Source: Astropecten irregularis
Lineage: Eukaryota; Echinodermata; Asteroidea; Paxillosida; Astropectinidae
DNA: 64,000 nucleotides
Direction of reading: 5' to 3'
Assembly: GCA_963971285.1 (NCBI GenBank)
Contig: OZ020264.1
Location: forward strand, 11,422,431-11,486,430
Made by a program: the position numbers and the translations under genes. The notes beneath the pieces are model-generated. The model was given only the letters and a program-made list of their open reading frames with translations, was not told the origin of the DNA and searched no databases. Positions 55,701-64,000 of this stretch are shown piece after piece (position 1 is the first letter of the stretch; each line of letters opens with the position of its first letter).

Positions 55701-58700
55701 TTTTAGCAAGTATTCGAGTGTAATCTTACTTGGCACGCATACTGGATTTTCAAAGTCCCATCTGCCGTTGCTTTGGCACATACGGGAACTGACGCCGTTG
55801 AGTTCATAGAACTCATTGCACTGGTATCCAATGGAGACGGTGTAGCTGAAGTTACTATTTGAGTAGAATAATATCCTGCCGTTGCTGATTGGTGGAGGAC
55901 TGTCACATGTCACGACTATTACAGTTTAGTTTGAAAATGAGATAACAAGATATTATATTAAATTCTCATCAAATGAAACAAGAAAATTGCTCTTAAAGGT
56001 GCAGTACAGGATAGGTAACATACTCAAACAGAAATGTTCACAGATTGTACATACAATTTTCTGGGTATAAAGATTGTGCTGGTAGAAACATACCGTTAGA
56101 ATAATCCCTAAAATAGTATTTTATCAAGAAATTTGAAGAAAAAAAAAGCAATGAGCGAAAACAGTTTTGATCTTGAGGTAAGATCAAAACCGTTCTTTAT
56201 GCTTTATGAGACAAATTGAGTCTGGGTTGGAGAAGAAAATAGAGCTTCAGCCTAAATGAAAAACCACAAACTATATGCAGCATAATATGGATGTCAGCGC
56301 AGGAGCTGGAGCCCGAGCGGGAGCCGAGATTTGTGAAAGAGCTTAGGTATGTGGATTGGTTTGTGGAAACACCATGTAAGAATCGTTCGTTTGCACTTCT
56401 TATTTCGTCGTACTTCTCTTATAAGGTATCAACGTTTCGACTAGCCTGCTCTAGTCAAGGCCCTTTTCCAAACCTCGGCTCCGGCTCAGGCTCCGGCTCG
56501 TCTCTGCCATCCATAATTATGCTGAAAATAGAGGTCGTGGATTTCATTGAAGCTGAAGCTCTGTTTTCTTTTTCAAACCAGAGAATCTACTTCCGAACTG
56601 CAGCCAAAAGCCTCTTTTTGATGCCCGTTATTTTAAAATTGATTCACGAAATGGAGTCGGAGCCGGAGCCGGAGCCGAAGCCGGAGCCGAGGTTTGGAAA
56701 AGGCCCCAACATCAGGGGACACCACACTATAGTCTGGTGTAAATTGCTGTAATAATGCACTCACTCTGACAGACAGGTTGGGTACCAGACCAGGTACCAT
56801 CTCCTTGGCATGTCCGTATGGCAGTTCCATTGATGAAGTATCCTTCCATACACGTGAAGGTCACATACTCTTTGAAGGTGAAGTTACTGCTTGACATGAA
56901 TCCATAATCAGGGGCTTTGAGTACAGGACAAGGACGGGCTGTTGATAATTAATAAACTTGCAATAACTCAAGAAACACGATCTACAATGAGATGCTGTTT
57001 TGCTGGGCCCAATTTCATGGAATCCGTTACCGTTAGCAAACAATTCTTCGCTTACGGTAGCAAATTTGTGTTGGTTACGGTTAGCGTATTTCACGTAGGA
57101 GTTTCCTTTTTGGTAACGGTAAGCAAGGAATTTGTGCAGAATGCATACAACAGCCCGTTAGCATAAAATGATAACGATTACCCGTAGAAATTCTTCGCTA
57201 ACCGAGAGTCTTGCTTACGGATTCCATGAAATAGATTTCACGCGTAGCAGTGTCTGTTAGCACAGAAATAGGCAGTAACGGATTCCATGAAAATGGGCCC
57301 TGGTCTTTCAATTGAAGCAAAGCGATTTATAGAATTTTAATGTTTAATCACGACCTGGATTGTTTCTACACCAATTGGTTTCAAATTAATCAAAAAAGTG
57401 ACTGAAGACATTTTTACTTAGGAAAGTAATATCGATGATACATAAGCTAGGTTCTCTCAACTCTAAATGTTGGAGGGTGACAAGTAAAGATCTTCAGAAG
57501 CTGTCAGGATTCCATGATACTAAAAGCATAAGAATTATAATACTTATTCTGACCCAATACAATATCAAACTAGACATTTAAGTGTTCGTGGATGAAGACA
57601 GAGCTGTTCCGACTTTATTTAATAAACTTGGACATTGGACTTCTGGATAACTCTCTACTTGGAAGGCGTCTATTAGTAAAAGTATTATCTCCTTTTATGA
57701 TGCATAACCTCTAGTGACCATTAGGATCAAGTAAAAAAGCTCATGGTTCATTCCGAGGAAATCCTTTTCCATCACGCAGTTCATGATTTGCTTGGTGCAG
57801 CGCCATGTTTCTTTATTTACTAAGAACCATCTACCTGTTACAAAGTATCTTGCATGGAAGCCAGTTCTTTCCTCGGAATCATCCGAATGGAATGTGACGT
57901 TGACGGTGTTTCCTGACGTCACGAAAGTTGGGGGCCAATCAGCGGCTGTCTCTCCGCAATATGGCCCAACTGCATTACCGTCGTAAAATACCTAATGGAG
58001 AAAGAACAAACATCACTTAAAGGTACAATACATCATTGGTAAAGGTCACAGAATAGCACTCACACTTTGTCTAACCCAACATTATATATAAAATAATAAA
58101 CCTGTGAAAATCTGAGCTTAATCGGACATCGGAGTCACGAGAAAATATCGAAAACTCGACTTATATATACAACATAAACAAATGGTTTTGATCTTATCCC
58201 GACATCAAAACTGTTGTCGGTCTTTGTTTGACTTATTTCTGGATAAATGCGCCATATTTCAGGGAAGTATTTTAACGGTATTTTTTTTTACCATCACCAT
58301 CTTCATACCATGAAAGTTATACGTAATCTGTGAAGATTTCTATTTGGTATGTTACCGAATCCTGTACTGTATCTTTAAAAAAACAATGTCTTTCAAAACA
58401 AACCGAAACAAACAAACATTCCAAAACAAGCCACAAACAAACACCTCGATAGCCCATCACCGTCAGACAGACACACACGGCCCAATTTCATCAAACCGTT
58501 AGCAAGACTTTTCGGTTAGCGAAGAATTTTTTCTTGGATAACTTATTTTATGCTATTAACGCGTTGTCATATGCTTACTGCAGAAACTCCTTACATACTG
58601 TTACCAAAAATAAAACCCACTCCCGTGAAATATGCTAACCGTAAGCAAAAAATAAATCTGCTACCGTACTGCAAAGACTGTTTGTTGACACCTATACGGA

Positions 58701-61700
58701 TTCCATGAAATTGGGCCCCAGACCGTACAAAATGACGAAACGGACAACAAAATGTTTCTTGTCAAAATACGCACATGGACAAAATCATAAGGACATTGCA
58801 CTTCTGGATGATTCTCCACTTGAAAGGCGTCAAAGCCAAGATTGATGACGTAGCCGACCTCGACTTCAATCAGCCAATTACAATCCACGTTCGGGGGATA
58901 CGCCCCTGGGTAGTCTGGTGTGTGGAACACATCGGATTCGTATGTGTACATCAAGTCCGTGCACGATACTGATGAAGCAAATTGAAAACAAAGTTGTGAA
59001 TTTGAAAGTCTTGCGAAATATTACAAACAAAGGAGGAGATAAGAAAAATGGTTGCCTCTTTAAACTCCTCGCCTCAAACCAGGTGTAAAGCAAAAGCTTT
59101 TTAAAGATACTGTGTATAGAAGAAAGAATCCAGAATAGCTTGAGATCGAAATTTACAAATTCATAAATAAGAATCGTCGTATATGCCGCTCCCAGTAATG
59201 AAATATCTCAACAAATTGTCGCTGAATATTATAATGCAGATTATATCCTGTGAGATAACCTATTTGGCTTCTTAAGGAAAAACTGTAATTGACCTACTGG
59301 TTGGACATAACCACCGAAAAGCCAGGCAAGGCCTGGGCTTTGCCTGGGGTGTTCCTCCCGAGCCTTAGACTATCCATTCCTACACCAAGGCCTGTGGTGT
59401 CAAATCGGCATAAACTGAAAGATTGAGTCCACGTCGATCCTGTACAATGTACAGTATCCAGAAGCCGGACTTTATCGATAATAAGCAGCTCTATTGTAGT
59501 GAAGGTCAGGGCCAATTTCATAACACTGTTAAGCACTAAAATTTGCTTAGCACAAAAATGTCTCGCCCAATAAAACAAACCACCATTGAAAATTCCATTT
59601 GATATTCATGGTCAGCTAACAACAGCCAAAGAACAATCACAAGTGATACACAACACGTGGAAATTTGTTTGTCGACCCTGTTTTTATTAAGACAGAAATG
59701 TCATGCTTAGCACATTTTTGTGCTTAACAGTTTTATGAAATTGGCCCCTTTCAGTGACATGGGCCTGACCAAGTTTCTCTGCTCAATCTATAACGTACCT
59801 TTGCAGCTGTGCTCATCTGGCTGCAGCCTGTAGTACATGCGACATGAGCAGTAGTAACCGGAAAAGAAATTATGGCAGCGATGTTGACACCCTCCGTTGT
59901 CTGTTGCACATTCATCAATATCTGTCATATCAATTAAAACCGCAAGATATTAAAAAACTTATCTGATTTTATTATTTGTAGAGATCAGTGGATACAATGT
60001 TTTCAATTGCCAATGAGCTATCAAGCCTTTATAAGATCAGTGGATACAGTACTCCCAATGGCCAATGAGCTATCCAGTCTTTATACAGAGATCAGTGGAT
60101 ACAATACTCTCAATGGTCAATGAGCTTTCCAGTCTTCATACAGAAATCAGTGGATACAATACCCTCAATTGCCAATGAGCTATCAAGTCTTTATACAAAG
60201 ATCAGTGGATACAATACTCTCAATGATCAATGAGCTATCCAGTCTTTATACAGAGATCAGTGGATACAATACTCTCAATGATCAATGAGCTATCCAGTCT
60301 TTATACAGAGATCAGTGGACACAATACTCTCAATGGTCAATGAGCTATCCAGTCTTTATACAGAAATCAGTGGACACAATACACACAATGGCCAATGAGC
60401 TAGCGATATAAAATCAGTGGATACAATACACACAATGACCAATGAGTGTCCTTGTATAGAGATCAGTGGATACAGTACTATCAATGACCACTGAGCTATC
60501 CTGTCTTTAGATCAGTGGATATAATGCTATCAATGGCCAATGAGATTTCCAGTATTCATACAGAAGTCAGTGGATACAATACTCTCAATGGCCAGTGAGC
60601 TATCCAGTCTTACCTGCTACAGAGATCAGTGGATACAATATACTCTCAATGGCCAACGAGCTATATCATGCTATAGAGCTAAATAGATGGTGGATAAAGT
60701 TACTCTCAGTGGCCAATAGCTCACACAGTAATCAGTTCGAGTCAAACATACCATCAGCACGGTAATGCGCGACGAACCCAAGAAACGGCTCCTCATTGGA
60801 GAAATCTGAGTGAAACCTGACCACCATGTTGTTATTCTGTGACGTCAAATGTACGTCACGTGGTGTCCAGTCTTCCATGACTCTATCATTGCCACAGTAA
60901 GTTGCTAATTCTTTGCCTGCGCTGTTTACCTTCAATTAAAAAGAAAAATTGTTTACATTTCAATTTATCTGTATAACAAGCACAACTTTTATTTGAGCGC
61001 TCTTTGAAAGCTATAGTTTAACTTTGCTGTGTGCCAATTAAAAAATAAAATGCATTAGTCACGTGACCGTATTCAAGTGGATGAATGTGATATAAGCCAT
61101 CGACACTTTTTATTGTTGTTGCTTTTTGTTGCTTTGTTTTTGTTGCTCTCACGTTTGCTAGCAAACGACTGCTTGTAGTTGGCACAGAATTGTACATTTT
61201 AGGAAACATTCCAATTATATCAAAGAAGCCATCATAATACTCTTTGTTTTCCTTATCAATCAATTTTTCAATCAATCTTTTTCAGTCAAATTATATCTGT
61301 TCATTTTTGGAAAAAGTTTAAATATAATCAGTAAGTTGACTTTTGTTTTAATTATCATAAGTTTACTATGCCAATTGCTTGTGATTTGCGGATCATTGAC
61401 CCCAATAGGTTTGTGCCCATTGGTTTTCACGTATAGGTTTATTTACATACAACATGCAATTAAAGGAGTATCTTTTTAAATTACCTACATGCCCAACTAG
61501 AGCGAATTCGAATCTTTAAACGTACCTTCACGAAGTCATACTCGCAGTTGTTTGATGCTTCTAACTGAAAGAGACTGAAATACAAGTCTACTGTGTAGCC
61601 CTGAGGTACGGTGATATTCCACACTTGGTCTACGTTGTCGTCATACGGTTCTGGGTAAGCGGCTGGCCTCAACTGACCGTAGAGGGCGGACAGCTGGATG

Positions 61701-61763
61701 GTCTCACAAACGACGTTGGAAGAGAAATTGAGAGAATACAACAATGCTACAGCAAGGAGCGTC
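52577..61763 (-). CDS. MASP-like serine protease gene B (CUB-EGF-CUB-CCP-CCP-trypsin)
   Basis: Ten exons encode about 705 residues: 61763-61526, 60929-60752, 59921-59799, 58968-58775, 57991-57835, 56938-56765, 55915-55730, 54792-54479, 53419-53059, 52767-52577. Domain order and exon phases equal gene A, and two exons (CUB2 first half, CCP1) have the same length. CUB calcium residues are kept ([28 protein letters not shown]2 [12 protein letters not shown]). The protease has [20 protein letters not shown] and [10 protein letters not shown], so it is predicted active with trypsin-like specificity. As in gene A, the first exon found begins in phase 2 with a hydrophobic [19 protein letters not shown], so a small start exon is missing to the right. 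Compared with gene A, one protease intron (after IGWG) is absent. Likely a paralogue from an old duplication, judging by strong divergence between them. Confidence 0.88.
52835..54415. repeat. Three family C copies around protease exon 2 of gene B
   Basis: Copies at about 52835-53045, 53680-54045 and 54046-54415 carry TTTCTGGATAAAT, GTTTCTACCAGCAyCATCTT and AAAGTATGATACtACaTTTA words. The last two are adjacent and oppositely oriented. Confidence 0.55.
53059..53419 (-). CDS. MASP-like B: protease exon 2 (catalytic Asp to MVCAG)
   Basis: [33 protein letters not shown] and [11 protein letters not shown] in one 361-bp exon; gene A splits the same region after IGWG. Confidence 0.9.
54479..54792 (-). 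CDS. MASP-like B: protease exon 1 (activation site, catalytic His)
   Basis: CGKSS Cys, [26 protein letters not shown] with both histidine-loop Cys. The acceptor is the AG of ccgagtgtag; the AG four bases upstream would give an immediate stop. The long open frame that continues upstream of this exon is intron and repeat sequence. Confidence 0.88.
54967..55148. mobile_element. MITE-like foldback element, family A
   Basis: AATACGGG...AGTGCGCCACCATGAG on the left mirrors CTCACGGTGGAGCACTACTG...CGCCCGTAT on the right; the centre TTTGTCGACAAACTGCGC is repeated inverted. Followed by a family E copy (55150-55340). Confidence 0.7.
55370..56225. repeat. Family C copies around CCP2 exon of gene B
   Basis: About 55375-55705 (upstream-oriented, ATTAAAGGTAACATCATACTTTG split across two words) and 55990-56225 (AAAGGTGCAGTACAGGATAGG) flank the exon at 55730-55915. 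Confidence 0.5.
55730..55915 (-). CDS. MASP-like B: CCP2 (sushi) domain
   Basis: [25 protein letters not shown] and [12 protein letters not shown]. Donor A|GTAAGA, phase 1-1. Confidence 0.9.
56228..56706. mobile_element. Two family H elements around a Penelope-type fragment
   Basis: A right half of family H (56228-56345), a Penelope-type fragment (about 56345-56457, with TATCAACGTTTCGACTAGCC) and a complete family H (56457-56706) with hexamer arms CTCGGCTCCGGCTCAGGC and CCGGAGCCGAAGCCGGAGCC follow one another in the CCP1-CUB2 side of gene B. Confidence 0.65.
56765..56938 (-). CDS. MASP-like B: CCP1 (sushi) domain
   Basis: [25 protein letters not shown] and [11 protein letters not shown]. 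Donor A|GTGAGT, phase 1-1. Confidence 0.9.
57005..57300. mobile_element. Inverted-repeat element with GGGCCCAATTTCATGGAATC ends
   Basis: Left GGGCCCAATTTCATGGAATC, right GATTCCATGAAAATGGGCCC, and repeated TTACGGTTAGC/GCTAACCG words inside. A diverged sister lies at 58479-58720. In the CUB2-CCP1 intron of gene B, entirely non-coding. Confidence 0.7.
57835..57991 (-). CDS. MASP-like B: CUB2, second half
   Basis: [16 protein letters not shown] and [19 protein letters not shown], phase 0 in and phase 1 out. Confidence 0.88.
58018..58378. repeat. Dispersed repeat, family C
   Basis: Full-length-looking copy from AAAGGTACAATACATCATTG to ACCGAATCCTGTACTGTATC in the intron between the CUB2 halves of gene B. 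Confidence 0.6.
58479..58720. mobile_element. Inverted-repeat element, sister of 57005-57300
   Basis: Ends GGCCCAATTTCATCAAACC and GATTCCATGAAATTGGGCCC. The right end is about 55 bp from the donor of the CUB2 first-half exon of gene B. Confidence 0.6.
58775..58968 (-). CDS. MASP-like B: CUB2, first half
   Basis: [37 protein letters not shown] and CPYDFVH, 194 bp. Confidence 0.88.
59508..59749. mobile_element. Inverted-repeat element, family D
   Basis: Ends GGGCCAATTTCATAACACTG and AGTTTTATGAAATTGGCCCC, sharing TTAAGCACTAAAATTTGC and AACAATCACAAGTGATACAC with the copy at 45444-45676 in reverse orientation. In the CUB2-EGF intron of gene B. Confidence 0.7.
59799..59921 (-). CDS. MASP-like B: calcium-binding EGF domain
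   Basis: [16 protein letters not shown], then [12 protein letters not shown]. 123 bp, phase 1-1, with a normal GT donor (GTACGT), unlike gene A. Confidence 0.9.
59982..60733. repeat. 55-bp minisatellite, about 14 copies
   Basis: The unit starts AGATCAGTGGATACAATACT and continues CTCAATGGCCAATGAGCTAT, CCAGTCTTTATACAG. Central units are nearly identical; the right-hand units are shorter and diverged. Fills most of the CUB1-EGF intron of gene B. Confidence 0.9.
60752..60929 (-). CDS. MASP-like B: CUB1, second half
   Basis: [17 protein letters not shown] and [21 protein letters not shown] 55-bp minisatellite reaches to within about 20 bp of its donor. Confidence 0.88.
61526..61763 (-). CDS. MASP-like B: signal-peptide end and CUB1, first half
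   Basis: Acceptor tttattcttag, phase 2 in and phase 0 out. [19 protein letters not shown] and the calcium-site [15 protein letters not shown]. Confidence 0.85.
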
Positions 61764-63689
61764 CTAAGAATAAAAGAAAGGAGGAAGGGTTAAGAGGCCT
61801 TTTCTCAATGGACTCGTTGTCAGGGATGGCCCCTGAGCGACGCGATGTGAAATTAAAGGTACAGTACAGGATTTGTAACATACCCAAACAGACATGTTCA
61901 CATATTTACCTATAACTGTCAGGGTATATGAAGATGGCGCTGATAGAAACATACCGTTAAATGTTCCGCCTGAAATTGTGTATTTATTCAGTTTGAAGTA
62001 ATGTCAACGAACGTTCCTTTATTGGTCTACTTCAGAACTGGGCTCCATATTTGGTTACCAAAAAATGATAAAATTACCTTTAAGTTCTAGTTTAACGACA
62101 AATGAACTTTCGACTACAACTTATTTGCATATGTTTGCCGCTGATCTTCTTTGGCTATCTGCCAAAGGAGCCTATACGTGCACATTTGCTCTTGTCAGTA
62201 CGAAATAGACAGAATGATAAAGCTATAGGTTGATACGCGTTGTGCGTGTGGGCATAAATTATTGCATCTCCGTCTACGGGTGACTACGAAAAAGAAAGAT
62301 TTGAGGCTTTGCATGGTGACAATGGACCGTTCCGGCTTTGCTCTTAAGCCCCGCCCACGTGTGTGTTTTACATACCGCATGTGACCGAGTTTGACCTAGG
62401 CTTTCGTAGTCAGCTGATTAAAAGGCGTCCTCCAATTGGTCAATGCGCACAGTTTGATTGACAGGCCGGGCGGGTCCATTAGTATGTGGATCGATTTGTG
62501 GAAACACCATGTAAGCATCGTTCGTACTTTCGCACTTCTATTTCGTTCGCACTTCACGTCGTAAGGTCTCAACGTTTCAACTAGCCTGCTCTACTCATCA
62601 TCAGGAGACTGTCCGGCTAGTCGAAACGTTCAGACCTTACGAGAAGTTCGAACGATATAGAAGTGCGAAAGAACGAACGATTATGGTGTTTAGATGCACA
62701 TCCGAAAAAGAAAAAGAATAATTTACTTTCTTTTTGCGCACGACACGATAAACGATTGCCCTCGAGACCAAACGGGCTATCATGTACAAGACGTACGTGT
62801 TTATCGACCCCTGGGGCGGTATGTTTTGGAGAAAAGTGAGAATTGACGAGAGGCGTGAAATATTCCGTGTCGCCGTGAGACAGCCACGAGGCTGGAGCTG
62901 CCCCCGGGGCGTCCCCGAGGAGTCCCCCGGACAGATGCTCAGGCGAGAAAAGGTCTTAGGCCGACATGTGGCAGTTATCATGTATGAATAATAAAAAAAA
63001 AGTTGGAAAATCATGTCTTGTTTATTTGCTTTTGCTCCACAGTGTTAGAAACGCTCAGCGAACATGGAAATACTTATCGAAAGCATTGATGGATGCCTCT
63101 TTTGCTGCTTGAAAAACATATTGTTCTGACGTCATATTGACACACAATTCCTGGTAATACGAACTTGTATTTTTCCAAATGTCTGTCTTTTTTTACAAAG
63201 GTTATAAGCTGTCTTTGAAGTTGAGAGAAATTAATATTTAATTTCATTAGTTCTTGACAAATGTATTAATAGTGTTGGCTCTTCGAAATTTTCAAGCTCA
63301 ATTAACTCAATGCCAGCTCTGTTAATTATAAACTTCTCATTCAGTCTTCTGTTTCATATTTTGAGTAGGATTTTTGCCTGATCATCCTTTCCATTTTAGT
63401 CAGAATTTTTCCGTCCCTGATTCTAAGGTTTTCTTAATTGATTATGGATTATCATATTTAAATAGTTACACTCAATGTATGTTATTGCTTAGTGCGGCTT
63501 TTAGTGCATACAACTACTTATTTTTCATCTAAGTCTTTGCATTTTTGTGGACGTTGTTTCATTACTGCTTTTCATTTGACAATTTGTCATGAACAGTTAC
63601 ACATTCTATATATTTGTCTTGTTTCGAAATATTGTTGTCTAAAATTTACAATTTACATTCATATCTATTTAATATATCCACTGGACTTC
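61764..63689. other. Right flank of gene B: repeats, no gene supported
   Basis: Family C pieces (about 61852-61980 and 62040-62085), a Penelope-type inverted pair (62290-62700) and a short GC-rich stretch around 62800-62960. The missing start exon of gene B is expected here. The open frames at 62637-63014 have no visible domain. Confidence 0.45.
62290..62700. repeat. Two inverted Penelope-type repeat pieces with hammerhead-like cores
   Basis: On the minus strand 62609-62565 has GTCTC, CTGATGA, a stem-loop, GAAACGTT and GAGAC in hammerhead order. A second partial unit (CGGCTAGTCGAAACGTTC, from about 62613) runs the other way, so two units face each other. Confidence 0.55.
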
Positions 63690-63776
63690 ATGTGGAGTGG
63701 CAGGTTTCTGGTCACGGTCATTGTCATGGCTTTTGCTTCTCTTTTGGCCATCTTGTGGTTTTTATATGTGTTATGA
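63690..63776 (+). CDS. Possible 28-residue one-helix micropeptide
   Basis: ATG at 63690 opens MWSGRFLVTVIVMAFASLLA then ILWFLYVL, ending TGA at 63774-63776. A polar/basic head and one long hydrophobic helix resemble in layout the sarcolipin/sarcolamban-type regulators of the calcium pump, which are 28-31 residues. AATAAATAAA starts two bases after the stop. Start context is weak, and hydrophobic small frames arise by chance in T-rich DNA, so this is only a candidate. Confidence 0.2.
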   Translation: MWSGRFLVTVIVMAFASLLAILWFLYVL

Positions 63777-64000
63777 ATAAATAAAAAAAATAATAATATC
63801 CATTTCGAATGACTACTGTATTATTACATTAACATGTGACACTAGTAGCTCACGATATAGGTGGAAATAGCAAAATCCCGAATATTGGAAATGAGAGCCT
63901 TTTAGTATGAAACAGTTTGGATGCCGAAGTCCTCTGTTATGCTTTTTTTTTTACATGTAACACTTTATGATAATTCTATTGGGACAAGTCTACAAAATCA
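63777..64000. other. AT-rich right edge
   Basis: A-rich run and an AATAAA word directly after the small frame at 63690-63776; otherwise nothing recognised. Confidence 0.4.

Noticed and set aside
62637-63014. Coding frames in the GC-rich patch
   Set aside because: Part overlaps the Penelope-type repeat, and neither strand shows a domain or splice context.

Overview
The window is invertebrate animal DNA: AT-rich, with long introns, spliced secreted multidomain proteins, a tRNA-derived SINE and very many small inverted-repeat (MITE-like) elements. The CUB-EGF-CUB-CCP-CCP-serine protease architecture (MASP/C1r/C1s type), a C-type lectin fused to a PAN/apple-like domain, and WAP plus antistasin modules suggest a non-vertebrate deuterostome, most likely an echinoderm or relative. 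That assignment is inference; no species is claimed.

Layout. 1-1133: the last exon of a plus-strand gene ending in a PAN/apple-like domain. 6301-7010: a 227-residue lysine-rich orphan protein (+). 9390-26534: a very large minus-strand gene with a signal-peptide exon and 22 one-exon modules, 13 WAP and 9 antistasin-like, all joined by phase-1 introns. I read every exon boundary by eye, and all 22 module exons are multiples of 3. 26535-32706: repeats and AT-rich DNA with no gene I can support. 32707-33762: a single-exon class A GPCR (-). 37823-47046: MASP-like protease gene A (+, 11 exons found). 49373-50107: C-type lectin with a PAN/apple-like tail (-, one exon). 52577-61763: MASP-like protease gene B (-, 10 exons found), convergent with gene A. 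63690-63776: a possible 28-residue one-helix micropeptide, speculative.

How the genes may fit together. Both proteases keep the catalytic triad, the Arg|Ile-Val-Gly-Gly activation site, Asp189 (trypsin-like) and CUB/EGF calcium-site residues, so both look like working zymogens of the MASP kind. A lectin sits between them. The WAP/antistasin protein looks like a secreted polyvalent protease inhibitor whose predicted antistasin bait residues differ from module to module (R, M, R, A, M, T, L, Q, N). Lectin, proteases and inhibitor in 64 kb suggest an innate-immunity protease/inhibitor neighbourhood, but a functional link is not shown by sequence.

The rest is mostly mobile-element debris. It includes a complete-looking minimal hammerhead ribozyme fold inside a dispersed repeat (the kind known from Penelope-like elements), a MITE-like family whose terminal inverted repeats are expanding hexamer arrays, a MITE with a clear 9-bp target-site duplication, and several minisatellites in introns.
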